A stretch of DNA of 64,000 nucleotides from Ophioderma brevispina (taxonomy: Eukaryota > Echinodermata > Ophiuroidea > Amphilepidida > Ophiodermatidae). Shown here one piece after another: positions 32,133 to 43,920 of this stretch; within the stretch, counting starts at the first letter, position 1, and the number at the start of each line of letters is the position of its first letter. The position numbers were made by a program, and so were the translations under genes. The notes below the pieces were generated by a model. It had not been told where the DNA came from, ran no database searches, and saw nothing but the letters and a program-made list of their open reading frames with translations. The stretch lies in contig JAMKCH010022379.1 in assembly GCA_023653785.1 (NCBI GenBank), forward strand, positions 1 to 64,000, given 5' to 3'.

Positions 32133-34900
32133 ATCAATATTTATGCCAGGTGAAATAGGAGAATTCAAAATGTTGTGGAAAAAATCATGCACTCCCCATA
32201 TTTTGTTATGTGTAATATTTGTCAAATATTATGTGTTCTGCTGTTTCTCTACACTTTTCTACATTAAAGATTTGGTGTTCCTCTTTTCAAAAAAAGTTCT
32301 TTTTCTTGTCTTCTTTGTTGGTTTGGTTCTCCCCCACATCCGGCATAAATAGCGATCAGTTCCTAACTCTACTCATGAGCACCAGGCTGACTGGTATTGT
32401 CTTTGGATTTTTTGTTGTTGGTTATATGAATTACTAGTATTTCTCAGAATATACAATAATTCTATGGTGTCAATTCAGACTGTCATGAATGATTTGCTAC
32501 TCACAGAAATACACACTGGCAACGATCAACATAATAATAAAAGCTTTTATATAACTATAAAGTATTGCTAATTCACCTATGCCGTAAAACTAACTGGTCG
32601 TTTGTTATCTGTATTCCATGCATCTGATTCTCGTTGTTCCCTTTCACGTTCACTTTGCATTTGACATATTATTGACACAGTACACCATAACTCGTCATCA
32701 ACCTGATTATCCATATTCATAAGCTAACACAAGAGTTATGAATATTCAAATTTTTTCCAGAATGACGTTTTGTTTACAGCTGTACTCGATGAATATCTAA
32801 ATTAGTATTTAGGAGTTAATGAGATCGCTAAAGCTAATCACTTATGCAAAAGTCAACAATATGTCAGCGAAAGTGAATATGAATATTTATTAACTGTTCA
32901 TGAAACGTCATCAAAATGATGTCTGAAGTCGCGATCGAATATATGAATATTTATGAGGAGTGATGACATCATCGCTCAACTTCCAGGTTTGAAGAACAGT
33001 GTTGAAAAACGTGTGCGAAACGTATTATGCGGTAAAACACCGTAGAATTATTATATAGCACATTAAATTACATTATTTATGTTCATAACTAACACCATAG
33101 AATTATTATATATTCTGTGAATACTACTAATGCATTTTCGATTTTAAAAATGGTAAAGACAATACAAGTTGGCCAAGTGCTCATGCTCTACTTTTGGCTT
33201 GGGACATGGTTGTGCAAATAAAAACAAACAAAAGTAGAAATTACAGAAGTGATCCAATAGATGTCAAATGTGGGATACTGAGATTGACATTGTCTTCATG
33301 GTTCAGGGAATACTTGCAACTCAATTCAACACAATTCACTTTTATTTTGAAATCCAGTATGGTCTCAGCATAAGTAAACTGAAAGGTTACTCTCTTTAAA
33401 AAACATCATTTGGTTAACAAATGACAAAAAGAAAATCTTTTTTAAAAGCACCCTTATCCCACCCCCACAGCAAGTACAATTAAAACACAATCAAACCCAC
33501 AAATAAAAACACTTCAAAATACATAAACATATCGTTGAATGCTCTGTAACACTAGTACTACTTCTTGTTTTTTCACAGTGTACAATCATTTTAGCATGAA
33601 TTACATTTAAAACACATTAAGACACATCCAATACATAAAAGGCACTGTTGACTACATTTGCATAGCTTATTGATTGTCCATTTACATTTTGCACAAGAAA
33701 TAAATTGCCTGTTGATATATCTACTTCCATTCCTAGATAGGATCCAATCAAAAACCTTAGATCATCAAGTCATCAACTGACTCCTCTTCTCTGTATCGGG
33801 CCAGATTTGAGCAGCTCTGCGGCAAGACAAATATTGACCAAAAGTGCAATTTTATTTTTTTTTAATCCAGCTTTGGTTTTGCTTGTCACTCAAATTTGAC
33901 AAATGATGCCTCAAGCAAAAGAAGAAAAATCCATTAACAACTTGTCAATATTAACTTTGTATTTTGGTTACAATCCTGAGAATGGGAGCAGTATCAACTG
34001 AGCGTTATTTTTTGGGGGCATAATATTGTGTAAGTTACAGAGGAAAACACTTGGCATTTCTGTAATTAAGTACTTGGTCAATAAGATATCCAGCAATATA
34101 CACTATCAAATTCCAGATATCAGGTACATGTATGTGTTAAAATTCACAAAGATTTGTCGTCTCCTGTCCTTGATTCAAGAAATATCCATGTACAAAGTAT
34201 TACGTTAAATTTTGACTAACAACCAAGTGAGCAAACCCTTATATTGCTAATCACTTCAAACAAAAAATGAGATCCTCTGAAATAAACATGATAAATTGAT
34301 CAATAAAGTAAAAAATATTTATTTCATGATCATATTTCTTCTAAACACAGTTTTCTGAAAGCAGAGCACCATTTTTGAAAGTTTTAATTCTTTAATTTGT
34401 TTAAAATGAGGTAAGTTTTCTTAATTGCATTTCTTAGATTTGGTGTGATGGAATGTCTATCAGATTAGAACATCTGGTAGGTTCCAATTTTTGCACCTTT
34501 AACATTGTATAACCTTTCGGAGGAATGGGGTTATTTCTAGGTACATTTGAATTACTAAAAATTTAATTATCGAACAATCGCACAGACAATAGGGTCCATT
34601 TTTTAAAATTTCTCTCAAGCAGTGGAGTTTCCCAATACTGCTTCTCCCAATACCGATTCTCCCAATACTGATAGAAATTTTCTTGAGTGGTTTTAATTCT
34701 GCAACATGGTTGCCACAAAGCTCAATGTTTAGAATTGCCATGACTATTCCATGACCAAACAGCAATTCACCACTGATCTAGACTGTTTTGGTCTGCAACC
34801 AACACCTCTGTGCACCAGAAATGCTTACCAACATTGCTTTGAACCAATCGCGCCGCCTCATTTTTTTCTTTTCCACACACTTTTTTAATTCCGCATTTTT
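32133..34900. other. AT-rich unique sequence, no gene seen
   Basis: Contains recurring GAATATTTAT words (32700-32960) and a three-fold TTCTCCCAATACYG repeat at 34631-34672. No recognisable domain occurs in any frame. Confidence 0.4.
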
Positions 34901-35027
34901 CCACATTCTTTGGTAACCAAATGTACAGGTTCCCAAAAGGATCTGAAATATCATGGACCTAAACTCAAGTGAACTTAAACTTCCTAAGAGGATCTGAATT
35001 CCCAAATGGATTAAACTACTAAAGTGT

Positions 35028-35127
35028 ACTTCACAAGTGGCTTTACACTTTCCAAGTGGTTGTGCATTTCCCCCAAGTGTCTATAACTTCCCAGGTGGCT
35101 CTAAACCTTCTGAAGTGGCTCTACACA
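35028..35127 (+). repeat. Degenerate ~20-bp tandem repeat
   Basis: Five successive units of the form CTTCCCAAGTGGCTCTAMAC (CTTCACAAGTGGCTTTACAC, TTTCCAAGTGGTTGTGCAT, and so on). Related AAGAGGATCTGAATTCCC words precede it from about 34930. Confidence 0.6.
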
Positions 35128-35145
35128 AATCTAGAAGTCTCTTAA

Positions 35146-35596
35146 AGGAGAACCGTACTAAGAATAAATTATACAATATACGTTATAAAAATAATTATTG
35201 AACACATATCGAGTGGATTCATGGAAAAACGGAATTATACTAACCATAAAAATGAATTTAAACATTTTGTCTGACCATGCGCTATTTGAAATTCGCGCTA
35301 GTGTATATGGGATATGTATACGTGTTATGGGATACGGACGGCACAGTAGCGTCATGCACCTTCACATGTGACGCTTTCATAATGTGCATTTCCTATGGTG
35401 TATGACACAAACGTGCCGGCGGTATCGCATAACACGTTATACAATAGCGCGAATTTTAAATAGCGCATGGTCAGACTAGATGGTTTTAATTCATTGTTAT
35501 GGTTAATTCCGTTTTTAGATTAAACCACTCGATATGTGGTCAATAATTATTTTATAAAGTATATTGTATAATATTATTCTTTGTACGGGTTCTCCT
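35146..35596. mobile_element. TTAA-flanked MITE with long inverted arms
   Basis: TTAAAGGAGAACCGTACTAA at the left (TTAA 35142-35145) is mirrored by CGGGTTCTCCTTTAA at the right (TTAA 35597-35600). Inverted similarity continues inward through AATTATACAATATA, AATAATTATTGA, and TAAAAATGAATT..CATTTTGTCTGACCATGCGC / GCGCATGGTCAGACTAGATG. No coding. This is a TTAA family distinct from the others in the window. Confidence 0.85.
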
Positions 35597-35600
35597 TTAA

Positions 35601-36267
35601 CATCACTAAACATCTTTAAACTCCCCCACATGTTTGCCAGTTGGGAATCAACTAAGCTCTTTTTTGCATAGGGGTGTTTCCACAATAAACCTACTTATCA
35701 GGCTGCAAAATCCATTGTTCAATTTTAAAAGTTTTGTTGGTAAAACTGAATGAAGATTATAAGGGCCCACCCAAAATTAAAAACATCACAGTGTTCCTAT
35801 TTCCATAACGGTGTTAACATTGTGTGTCAAACATTTTTTAAAACTTAAGATATAAATATTTTGTTAAATATACACTAGACACTGCTCTCATTTCATCGAA
35901 GTACTCCATGGTGCAGTGTTTTAACCGAGGTGCAATTCAGGTAAGGTACACTACATACTTTACAGATATAGCCCTCAGTTCATAATGGTTGCAAGTGTCG
36001 TAAATTATTACACCGTTAACATTTCCCCAAAAGACTCGCTGTAGGATAATTTTCAGAACATTAAGGTAGGATAAATGCTGCAAGATTCCCCTGGCAAATT
36101 AAGAGAGACTTTACACAGCATTTCTGGGGAATAAGATTGAAAAACTTGGTTAGAGAGTGTTTGTACAGGTTTTCAGGGGAATAAGAGTGGAAAAGAGTAA
36201 AAAAATTCACAAAGTGCCATATGACCTTTGACATACCCCTTTTGCTAAAGTGCCGGGGGGATAAAAA
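35601..36267. other. No gene seen
   Basis: AT-rich unique DNA; an isolated TGACCTTTGACATACCCC occurs at about 36219. Confidence 0.35.
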
Positions 36268-36623
36268 TTAAAAGGTGCAACAAGAGATTTCAAGTCATCT
36301 ATGTTTTCTGTGATGTATAGTGATTTCATATAGATTAGACACTCAGTAGACTCCCTACCTTTTATTTGGCTGCAGAAATAACTTAAAATGAAAATAAAAG
36401 GTGATTTGTATATGCTTATATTTCAATAGAAAACAGGCTGAATTTTGTATTTGCTCCTATAGGAAATTCAAAATTTCACATTTTTTTGTACCAAAGAAAC
36501 AGTTCTCAGCTTAATCCTTTCAGCTGAGGATATTTTTGATAGGAAGCTTTAGACCAATGCAAAATCAGAATTTTCACATTTTTAGGGACACCTGTTATTT
36601 GAAATCTCTTGTTGCACCTTTAA
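36268..36623. mobile_element. TTAA-flanked MITE, AGGTGCAACAAGAGATT family, copy 1
   Basis: The terminal inverted repeat AGGTGCAACAAGAGATTTCA is perfect at both ends, flanked by TTAA (36268-36271 and 36620-36623). The interior GATTTCATATAGA, TTTGGCTGCAGAAATAACTT, AGGCTGAATTTTGTAT and ATTTTTGATAGGAAGCTTTA is shared with the copy at 54155-54505. Confidence 0.85.
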
Positions 36624-36689
36624 AGTTCTAATCAATAGAGATGAATACTGAAAAAAGTAATAAAGAAAAAAAAATACATCGCAGTCCCC

Positions 36690-36900
36690 GGGCCGCGAGT
36701 GTCGTCTGCCGTCGCGGTTTGAGAATGGGGTCAAAGGTCACATGAGGGCACCAACATGTCACCCCACTTCGCCCCCTCCTTTCCACCAAGTTACATCATT
36801 GTAGCCCTTATGGAACTCATACGGCATGCAATATATTAAGGGTTAACATTTTGACCACAGACACACATACGACCAGAGTAATCCCTATACAATTCTTGCA
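36690..36900. repeat. TGACCTTTGACC-family repeat fragment
   Basis: GTCGTCTGCCGTCGCGGTTT then GGGGTCAAAGGTCACATG (36728-36746), TCCACCAAGTTACATCATTG, and a GACCACAGACACACATACGA stretch that ends the unit. The opening words match 26845; the ACCAAGTTACATC words match 53581 and 53741. Confidence 0.6.
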
Positions 36901-37694
36901 GAAGACACAAAAAGCACTTCTCAAAATGCTGTTTAATCAGCCTGAAATTTTTGTCACAATGTTGGGTAGGTTTACTGTGGAAACACCCTCAGGGCAATTT
37001 GGGAATTTTTCATGGCCATTTTTTGTTTTTGATACAGAATTATTGTCATTACAAATTTTATTTACAATTTACAAGCAAGTCTATTAGGTTGAAAAATATC
37101 TCAAAGCTGCCCTGTACTTTCGTTTCGCAGCCCATAATGGTCTTGGATTAAACGGCATGTTAATTTCCCCCTTTTTTCCTTAATCTTATAAGAAAAATCT
37201 GCAAAAATTTGTTAAAAAGAATTGAAGAAGAAACACTTAAATAAAGGGGAAAACATTGTGTATTGGATTTCTATTCCTTCACAACTTTGAAACACTTTTG
37301 AGCCTGATAGAATGCGAATTACACCAAATCTTACCAAATATATAAATATATGTACATTATCCCAAATATCATATTTTTGTTAAATACAAAAATAAGTTGT
37401 CACTGGCAGAAATACTTGATTAAAATTTCTTACCAATGTATCAATAAGTGCAATTACAGGAACTCCTACAATGAGCATATCTGAACTCGAACACCCAGCT
37501 GTCACACTCAAGTTAATATTACACTTGGAACACTTCTATGCAATGGAGTAAATTTGTTTTTGAAATTGGGGGATAGTGTTGGTGAACATTTGTGAATGAA
37601 ACAGGTTTTTGCTGATAAGATAATGTTACTAGTACATATGCATGGCTGTAACCTAAAAACAAATGTCATCAACCTTCAAAGCTTTGAGTACATC
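36901..37694. other. No gene seen
   Basis: AT-rich unique DNA; the 78-codon frame at 36851-37087 starts in repeat sequence and has no recognisable domain. Confidence 0.35.
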
Positions 37695-37698
37695 TTAA

Positions 37699-38034
37699 AG
37701 GTGCTTGTTCCGATCGTCTTTGGGACCCGCCAATTTACCCGGAAGTAGTATCGGTTTTGATATCAGATGAAAGGTCGTATTTTTCTCATTGTCGTCCTGA
37801 AATTTGAGCCCTCAAATCCATTTCATTCCCAAGATATACACAAAAAAAACGCCGTTTTAGTGGTTAACCATCAATATTAGCACAGTATTGAATAGGGCTT
37901 TGCAACATGCATTATTGCGTCTACCATCAAAACTGCAAGTTTGTTTCCCAGGGTACTTGATGGGGTGTATGTGCAAGTGCCAGGCTCTCATATCAAGTAG
38001 AGAACACAATACACATAAATCGGAACAAGCACCT
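37699..38034. mobile_element. TTAA MITE, AGGTGCTTGTTCCGAT family, copy A
   Basis: 336 bp. TTAAAGGTGCTTGTTCCGAT (from 37695) and ATCGGAACAAGCACCTTTAA (to 38038) are perfect mirror images including the flanking TTAA. Internal words: CAGATGAAAGGTCG, TTCATTCCCAAGATATACAC, ATGCATTATTGCGTCTACCA, CCAGGCTCTCATATCAAGTA. Opposite orientation to copies B and C. Confidence 0.9.
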
Positions 38035-38127
38035 TTAACTGATTATGTATAGGCCTACAATTTCATAGAAGTTGTGCAGCATTTTATCAGAATCTTTTAT
38101 CAGGCTTTTATCAGGTATACCATTAGT

Positions 38128-38226
38128 TATCCCGTTTGTTCATATATCGCAAGAGATACGGCCTCCTGTGATACGGTACCCAACACAGGTATTCCGTACA
38201 GTATAGAACAAACAGGGGATAACAAA
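38128..38226. repeat. ~100-bp imperfect palindrome
   Basis: GTTATCCCGTTTGTTC pairs with GAACAAACAGGGGATAAC, and GTGATACGGTACC with GGTATTCCGTAC inside. Short MITE-like hairpin without family assignment. Confidence 0.5.
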
Positions 38227-38642
38227 TTTATCATTTTGAAAATTTCAACATGAAGAACATTGGAAGAAAATAAAATGTCAAGCAGATAATGTTTTGGGAT
38301 TACTAGCTGCAGTCACACCAATGTGCAGATCAAAAGACCATATTGGATTGTACTCCTCAGGGGGGACCAGACCAAAGCAGTCTCTTCCACAGAAGCACAA
38401 GATCATTTACATCTATAGATGTTAATGTATGTGAAGTAGTGGCCTAACATTTGGTGTAATCAATATGGGAATATTTCTGTCATGATATATTACATATATT
38501 AAAAAACCTGTTAACAATGTGATTCAAGTATTCTTATCTACTAAATGATAAAATAATAATCTTGCACTCATCTTTAACTTGTGTGATATTTTCTATCTTT
38601 TATTTAGCCTGCAAGCCATCTGATACTATGTGTGTGTAACTA
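38227..38642. other. No gene seen
   Basis: AT-rich spacer between MITE copies A and B. Confidence 0.35.
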
Positions 38643-38646
38643 TTAA

Positions 38647-38982
38647 AGGTGGTTGTTCCGATTTATGTGTATTGTGTTCTCTACTTGATATGAGAGCCTG
38701 GCACTTGTACATACACCCCATCAAGTACCGTGGGAAACAAACTTGTGGTTTTGATGGTAGACGCAATAATGCATGTTGCAAAGCCCTATTCAATACTGTA
38801 CTAATATTGATGGTTAACCACTAAAATGGCGGTTTTTGGTTTATATCTTGGGAATGAAATGGATTTGAGGGCTCAAATTTCAGGACGACAATGAGAAAAA
38901 TACGGCATTTCATCTGATATCAAAATCGATACTACTTCCGGGTAAATCAGGGGGGTCCCAAAGGCGATCGGAACACGCACCT
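38647..38982. mobile_element. TTAA MITE, AGGTGCTTGTTCCGAT family, copy B
   Basis: 336 bp, inverted relative to copy A. Ends AGGTGGTTGTTCCGATTTAT and CGATCGGAACACGCACCT, with TTAA at 38643-38646 and 38983-38986. The arms carry one or two mismatches. Confidence 0.9.
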
Positions 38983-38986
38983 TTAA

Positions 38987-39219
38987 AAATTAGTTTATAT
39001 TTGTGTATTTTCATTTTTTTCTCCTCACACTGTGTGCAACTGCTGTGCACTGTGTGTGTGATATTGTTCTATTAAACAAATATTGTCCGCTTATCTTTGT
39101 ACAACAGTAGAAAGATTAATTAAATTTGGACTGTTTCATTTCACTTACCAATTGTCTTGTGGAATGGAATGATCTTGCATAACACTTGTTTATTACTCTT
39201 ACTTTTTGTGCCAATTGTA
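38987..39219. other. No gene seen
   Basis: AT-rich spacer with a short TGTGTGTG tract near 39050. Confidence 0.35.
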
Positions 39220-39221
39220 TA

Positions 39222-39430
39222 CTGTATAAGTGGAAATTTCCGCATACAGATATTTTCGTGATTTTATCAATTTTGCCAAATGCGCGAGAATTTAATTTCA
39301 CGGTATTGCCATCAATGCAATACAAATCTATTGGAAAAAGTTATTTTCGCGAGTTTTTATTTTCGCATTTTTATGTTCACTCGCGAAATTCGCGAAAATA
39401 AAAACCTCGCGAAAATTTCCACTTATACAG
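39222..39430. mobile_element. TA-flanked MITE, CTGTATAAGTGGAAATTT ends
   Basis: 209 bp. CTGTATAAGTGGAAATTT at the left and AAATTTCCACTTATACAG at the right are perfect mirror images, flanked by TA on both sides (39220-39221 and 39431-39432), as in mariner-type insertions. The interior is rich in TTCGCGA words. A partial relative starts at about 63771. Confidence 0.85.
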
Positions 39431-39432
39431 TA

Positions 39433-41020
39433 TTGTCCTTAAGCCTCAGAGGGTAAGACTTCACCGTCATTCATATACAGTTTGAAGATGGTGCATCCAA
39501 ATAAAAAATGCATGAACAAACAAAATGAGGTACTTGTGGCCAGCAATGGGGCTAATGTTACATGCATGCCAAATTGCATAAATGTTGTTTACTAAAATAA
39601 TAACTTTTTACACACTCTACTAAGATCAAGAATATGTGAAATTTTCTCAATGTTTCAACTCAGAGGTTACATTTAAAGCAATAATATGAAAAGGCACATT
39701 TTTAAAGCACCCCTTCATTTATTAAAACAAACATTCAATGAATGATGAGGAAAAGAAATTTCCAAAATAAATACTGGTCTGATTATGGCATATTCAATTA
39801 ATATGTGATATATTTTTTCTCCACTTTTGAGCAAACTGCCATGTTAAAGACTAACATTCAATGAATTATAACAAAATGATGAGGAAAAGAAATTTAAAAA
39901 AATATTGACATGATTATGGCATATTCAATTAATCTGTGATCCCCAACAAACACACACACTTTGCTGAGCAAATTGGCATGTTAAAGATGAAAAAAAAAAT
40001 TAGGAAACGATTGTAATTTAGGTTTCATAGTTGGCACAAAAGTCAGGAATGACTATATATGACTGTCAGAATTATATAGGATTTTCCAGAATAAGAACAA
40101 ACACACACACAAAAATGACATTTACACTCAAAAAACAAAAACAAAATTTGCAATAGATATAGGAACCACCTTCTTGAAACTATAGAAACCCAAGTTATTC
40201 CAGTAAGGTGGAACCTAATAAAGGATGTACATCAAATTCTCCCACATGTTTATACAATTTTTTTTCATGTTTACCTATATAATTGAAATCTTTCAAGGAT
40301 ACATAAAAAAATCTCTCTGCACACCACAGGCCCTAGAGGAAGTAGGGGTGAGACTAATGGTGGAAAGTTGACTGTTACCTAGCAACCAAAATCCATTACC
40401 ATAGCAAAGTCACCTTGATCTTTACCATTATTTTTAACCCCTCAGTTTTACTTCTTAATGGTTGCTGTGTGAATAAGGTATAATATATATATACAATAAA
40501 CTCAAATGACTTTTTAAACACTTCACTTAGTGAAAACAAAGCTTTCAACTTACATAAACAAAGGATATGGCAGTTCGAATAGTACTTTATGACAAATAAG
40601 AGTTGATCATCTTTCTAGAACTTGTAAGAGTCATTACATGTGACTGTGGGTCAATTCACTCTTTGATAACATTAACATTTTATGAAGCAAAAAGCTGATC
40701 ACTGTTCTGCTGTCAGAATATGGGAGATGTTTCTCCAGTCAAGTAATTAACTTTACATTGTTAAAGGGCATATTGTGAACCGACTCACCTCAACTCAAAA
40801 AGTTGAGATTTTCATACCATTAACTTAGTATGGTTTGTGAGTCTTATCTTTCAACAGATTTGATCTAATCAGCAAGAAATTCAGATTTATGTTATTTCTA
40901 TATCTGTAATATCCAGAAAAGACAGTACAGTGAACTGTGGGGCACTGTGAAAATAACAGAAAGATGCACAGCAAAATTAATGGGTATTTTGGACAGAAGC
41001 TATTTCTTGAGGCTCTCCCT
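39433..41020. other. AT-rich unique sequence, no gene seen
   Basis: The words CATTCAATGAATGATGAGGA / CATTCAATGAATTATAACAA and GATTATGGCATATTCAATTA occur twice (about 39730 and 39850), a small direct duplication. TTAAAGGGCATATTGTGAAC at 40762 looks like one end of a TTAA MITE, but no right end was found. Confidence 0.4.
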
Positions 41021-41021
41021 T

Positions 41022-41440
41022 AGTCAGATCAGGTTTTCTCTTGAGGGCCTGCTACTGGTATCCTGGTAACCAGTACTACCTGTCCCAGGGCCGAGTTGTC
41101 GGCAGCTAAACCGTCACCTCCATCGATTTTCTAAAGAAATCTGATGAGGAGGGTAGCTGGTTACCCTGGTAGAATGAAAAAAGATCTACCTACAAGGGTG
41201 TCAGCTCTGGAGAGTTATTGGCGGCCATCCAGCACATGCTGCCTTGTATGGTGGGCATGGTTGCCCAAAGGCTAGGCCCACCGCCGAAAACTGTGGATTG
41301 GCGTCAGGAAGGGCATCCGGTCAATTATCTTTTGCTCCAATAAATCCTCACACAGCAGTATTGCTGAGTGTGAGGTGTATCCAGCCACCCCCATTAGCGG
41401 GGACAAAACCGGATTTAAAACTTTGGTTTAACTAACTAAC
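41022..41440 (+). mobile_element. Short non-autonomous derivative of the 20-kb LINE
   Basis: About 330 bp matching the LINE leader (41022-41350 against 20135-20464) joined through ~10 bp to ~80 bp matching the LINE 3' end (41361-41438 against 23474-23550). The shared 5' words are CAGTACTACCTGTCCCA, GATGAGGAGGGTAGCTGGTT and GTCAGGAAGGGCATCCGGTC. The shared 3' words are GTGTGAGGTG, ACAAAACCGGA and TAAAACTTTGGTTT. About 3 kb of coding sequence is absent. It ends in an AACTAACTAACT tail, a different tail repeat from the LINE's. Confidence 0.85.
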
Positions 41441-41559
41441 TTAACTCTCTCCATCTCTCTTTGTTGGAACATAAACAGAAATAGTAGCTGAAGTCATTAA
41501 CACTCCTTTAACTGTTCAGTGTTCAGGCAAAATTCTAGGCATAAACCTTGTCCTCATAG

Positions 41560-41766
41560 CAGTGGTGTAGCCAGGTGGGGGCAGACCTCCCCCTCTGAAA
41601 AAAAATAAGGGGAAATCAGGAAATAAAAGACTGATATTCATGTTAAATCAGCCCTTTTTTGGACTCTTTTGCTCTGCGATCAGGATATTTTGCTTGTAAT
41701 CTGGACATTTTGTTGCACCTACCGGGAAATTTCCCCCTCAGAACCATCGGGCTGGCTACGTGCCTG
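41560..41766. mobile_element. hAT-like MITE (copy 3) with perfect 8-bp TSD
   Basis: 207 bp, starting CAGTGGTGTAGCCAGG and ending GGCTGGCTACGTGCCTG. It is flanked by CCTCATAG on both sides (41552-41559 and 41767-41774). Interior has GGGGGCAGACCTCCCCCTC near the left end and ATTTCCCCCTC near the right. No coding. Confidence 0.9.
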
Positions 41767-41774
41767 CCTCATAG

Positions 41775-42238
41775 TCCAATATCTAGGTAGCCGATGTCAA
41801 CACCAATATAATAGACAGATCAGGTTGCATGAAAATACAAAGATGAAACCAACACATTTACTTATGGTAAAGTAAAGCAAATTCCTGGTCCTTCTAGAGG
41901 ATTTAGGCAATACATAACATAGTAAAGTAGGAAGAGGTGATCCCAACCATCCTACAATGTAAAACCTTTAACCCTGCCGTTTTGGATTTTGTTATTTCTC
42001 CATGGCAAGAAAAAACAAACTCCTCCATGCAATATTGCATGTACTGAACCTAGTCTAGTGTGAAGACTTCATTGATTGATTATACATGCCATAAAGCTCT
42101 ACAATCCCTCATAAGTTGTGACACAGACTAGTTATATGCAATATTTCCCATGGAGGAATACCGGTAACCCAAAGCTCAGATACTCTACGAAATCTTTAAC
42201 CTGGGTGAGGGCATTTAAAAATAAGTGAGTGGCCAAGC
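41775..42238. other. No gene seen
   Basis: Unique DNA; nothing coding or repetitive recognised. Confidence 0.35.
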
Positions 42239-42880
42239 TTTAAAAAGTGCTCTAGTTTTCGAGTTGCCCCTCCCCTCAATACAACAAAACACAATCAACT
42301 TTATTTGAAGGATAAACATATGAGATTTAAGAAAATGATGGTTGTGGTTGAAATATTTGGTGGCAAGGATGATTTCTAGGCCGAAAAACACATTTTGGGC
42401 TGCAAATTAAGCGAAATTATTATTTAAAAAAAAATTTAAAAGTAAAAATATTACTATCTTGTTTTTATGGTATCCTTTTTGTTATTGGTATATGTTTTAT
42501 ACATTGCATAAAGGGTTCAGGTAATACTCATTGTGGTGACAGGCTGTTTTTTTTAGGAAAAATGGTGATTTGGGAACTAAAATTCTATACCCTTTATATA
42601 TTGTATAAAACTGAAATCTATAAGATAAATGATAGCAATTGATAGTATTGTATCATGATTAAAATTTGTTTTGCTAAGAAATTATCAATCTTGATTTTCT
42701 TAATTTTTTAGCTCAATTTTTTGACCAAAAAAACACCCCTGCCACCAAAGTTTTTGACCACAACCATCATTTTTTAAAATTTATTACTATCTTTGAATAG
42801 ATGTGGTTGTGTTTTGTTGTACCGAGGTGAGGGGTTGTCGACAATTTTGCAGTCCAAACAGCTCCACTAAAAGCACCTTT
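42239..42880. mobile_element. ~640-bp foldback element
   Basis: AATACAACAAAACACAATCA (42278) and GAAAATGATGGTTGTGGTTG, ATTTGGTGGCA (42331-42365) on the left are mirrored by TGCCACCAAAG, GACCACAACCATCATTTT (42740-42771) and GGTTGTGTTTTGTTGTAC (42805-42822) on the right. The outermost pair TTTAAAAAGTGCTCTAG / CTAAAAGCACCTTT is weak and suggests a decayed TTAA-type end. No coding. Confidence 0.7.
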
Positions 42881-43079
42881 CCACAAATTGCAACTCTACC
42901 CATTCCAATCAATATAAAACTTTGGCACCTTACAGTGAGAATAAGTTACCTTACAGGATTTTCCAAAATAATCTTTGCAAAATGCAGAATTATATAAAAC
43001 TCCATATTTACATGTTTACAGATTTACAAGCAGTGGCAGGCAGTAACGACCACTGCAGCATTTCAAAGAAAATAGGGAC
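42881..43079. other. No gene seen
   Basis: Unique sequence before the TGACCTTTGACC repeat. Confidence 0.3.
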
Positions 43080-43920
43080 AGCAGTCCCCAATAGGCCGTC
43101 CGATTATGTGGTCAAAGAACAATACTCATGTAAAGCATACATGAATGACCTTTGACCTTCCCATCTGTTACCCCACAGAAGACCCCTTGTCCTAATGTAT
43201 AAGCATACCAAGTATGAACTTAAAGGTGCTTGTTCCGATTTATGTGCATTGTGTTCTCTACTTGATATGAGAGCCTGGCACTTGCACATACACCCCATCA
43301 TATACCGTGGGAAACAACCTTGTGGTTTGATGGTAGACGCAATAATGCATGTTGCAAAGCCCTATTCAATACTGTGCTAATATTGATGGTTGTTTATATC
43401 TTGGGAATGAAATGGATTTGAGAGCTCAAATTTCAGGACAACAATGAGAAAAATACAGCCTTTCATCTGATATCAAAATCGATACTTCCGGGTAAATCAG
43501 GGGGTCCCAAAGACGATTGGAACACGCACCTTTAATCCATCACTGCACTAAAGCTACAGTAAGTTGAAAAAAATGCCAACCAAAAGGTGTATACTAGAGC
43601 AATATATTGACCTTAAGTAACCCCTGAATGACCTTTGACCCCTCATCTGTTACCCCACATAAGGCACCTTGTCCTAATGTATAAGCATACTAAGTATGAA
43701 CTTAATCCATCCCTGCACTAAAAAGTTACAATAAGTTGAAACAGTGTCAACCAAAAGGGGTAAGGGGTATACTAAATGTTTGACACACACACACACACAG
43801 ACGCAGCATCAAGCTATCAATCAATCAAGAAAAAAAAAAGAAACACACACACAGACTGACAAACAGACACACAAATTATGCTGACATAAGGTCTTTCCGA
43901 TTGCATCGGACGACCTAAAC
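43080..43920 (+). repeat. TGACCTTTGACC-family repeat, two direct units
   Basis: Units begin at GAATGACCTTTGACC (43143 and 43625). Both continue CATCTGTTACCCCACA, CACCTTGTCCTAATGTATAA (43674; first unit CCCCTTGTCC..), GCATAC.AAGTATGAACTTAA, TCCAT..CTGCACTAAA and GTTGAAA..TG.CAACCAAAAG. The first unit is split at TTAA by MITE copy C. The block ends with an AC microsatellite (43782-43799), AGACAGAC-like words and the hairpin GGTC.TTCCGA/TCGGAC.GACC (about 43889-43915). Confidence 0.75.
43224..43531. mobile_element. TTAA MITE, AGGTGCTTGTTCCGAT family, copy C
   Basis: 308 bp, same orientation as copy B. Ends AGGTGCTTGTTCCGATTTAT and CGATTGGAACACGCACCT, with TTAA at 43220-43223 and 43532-43535. 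It is shorter than A and B by a deletion around 43390 (the GGTTAACCACTAAAATGGCG segment is missing). The uninterrupted sister unit at 43700-43720 reads AAGTATGAACTTAATCCATC, exactly the pre-insertion site. Confidence 0.92.
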
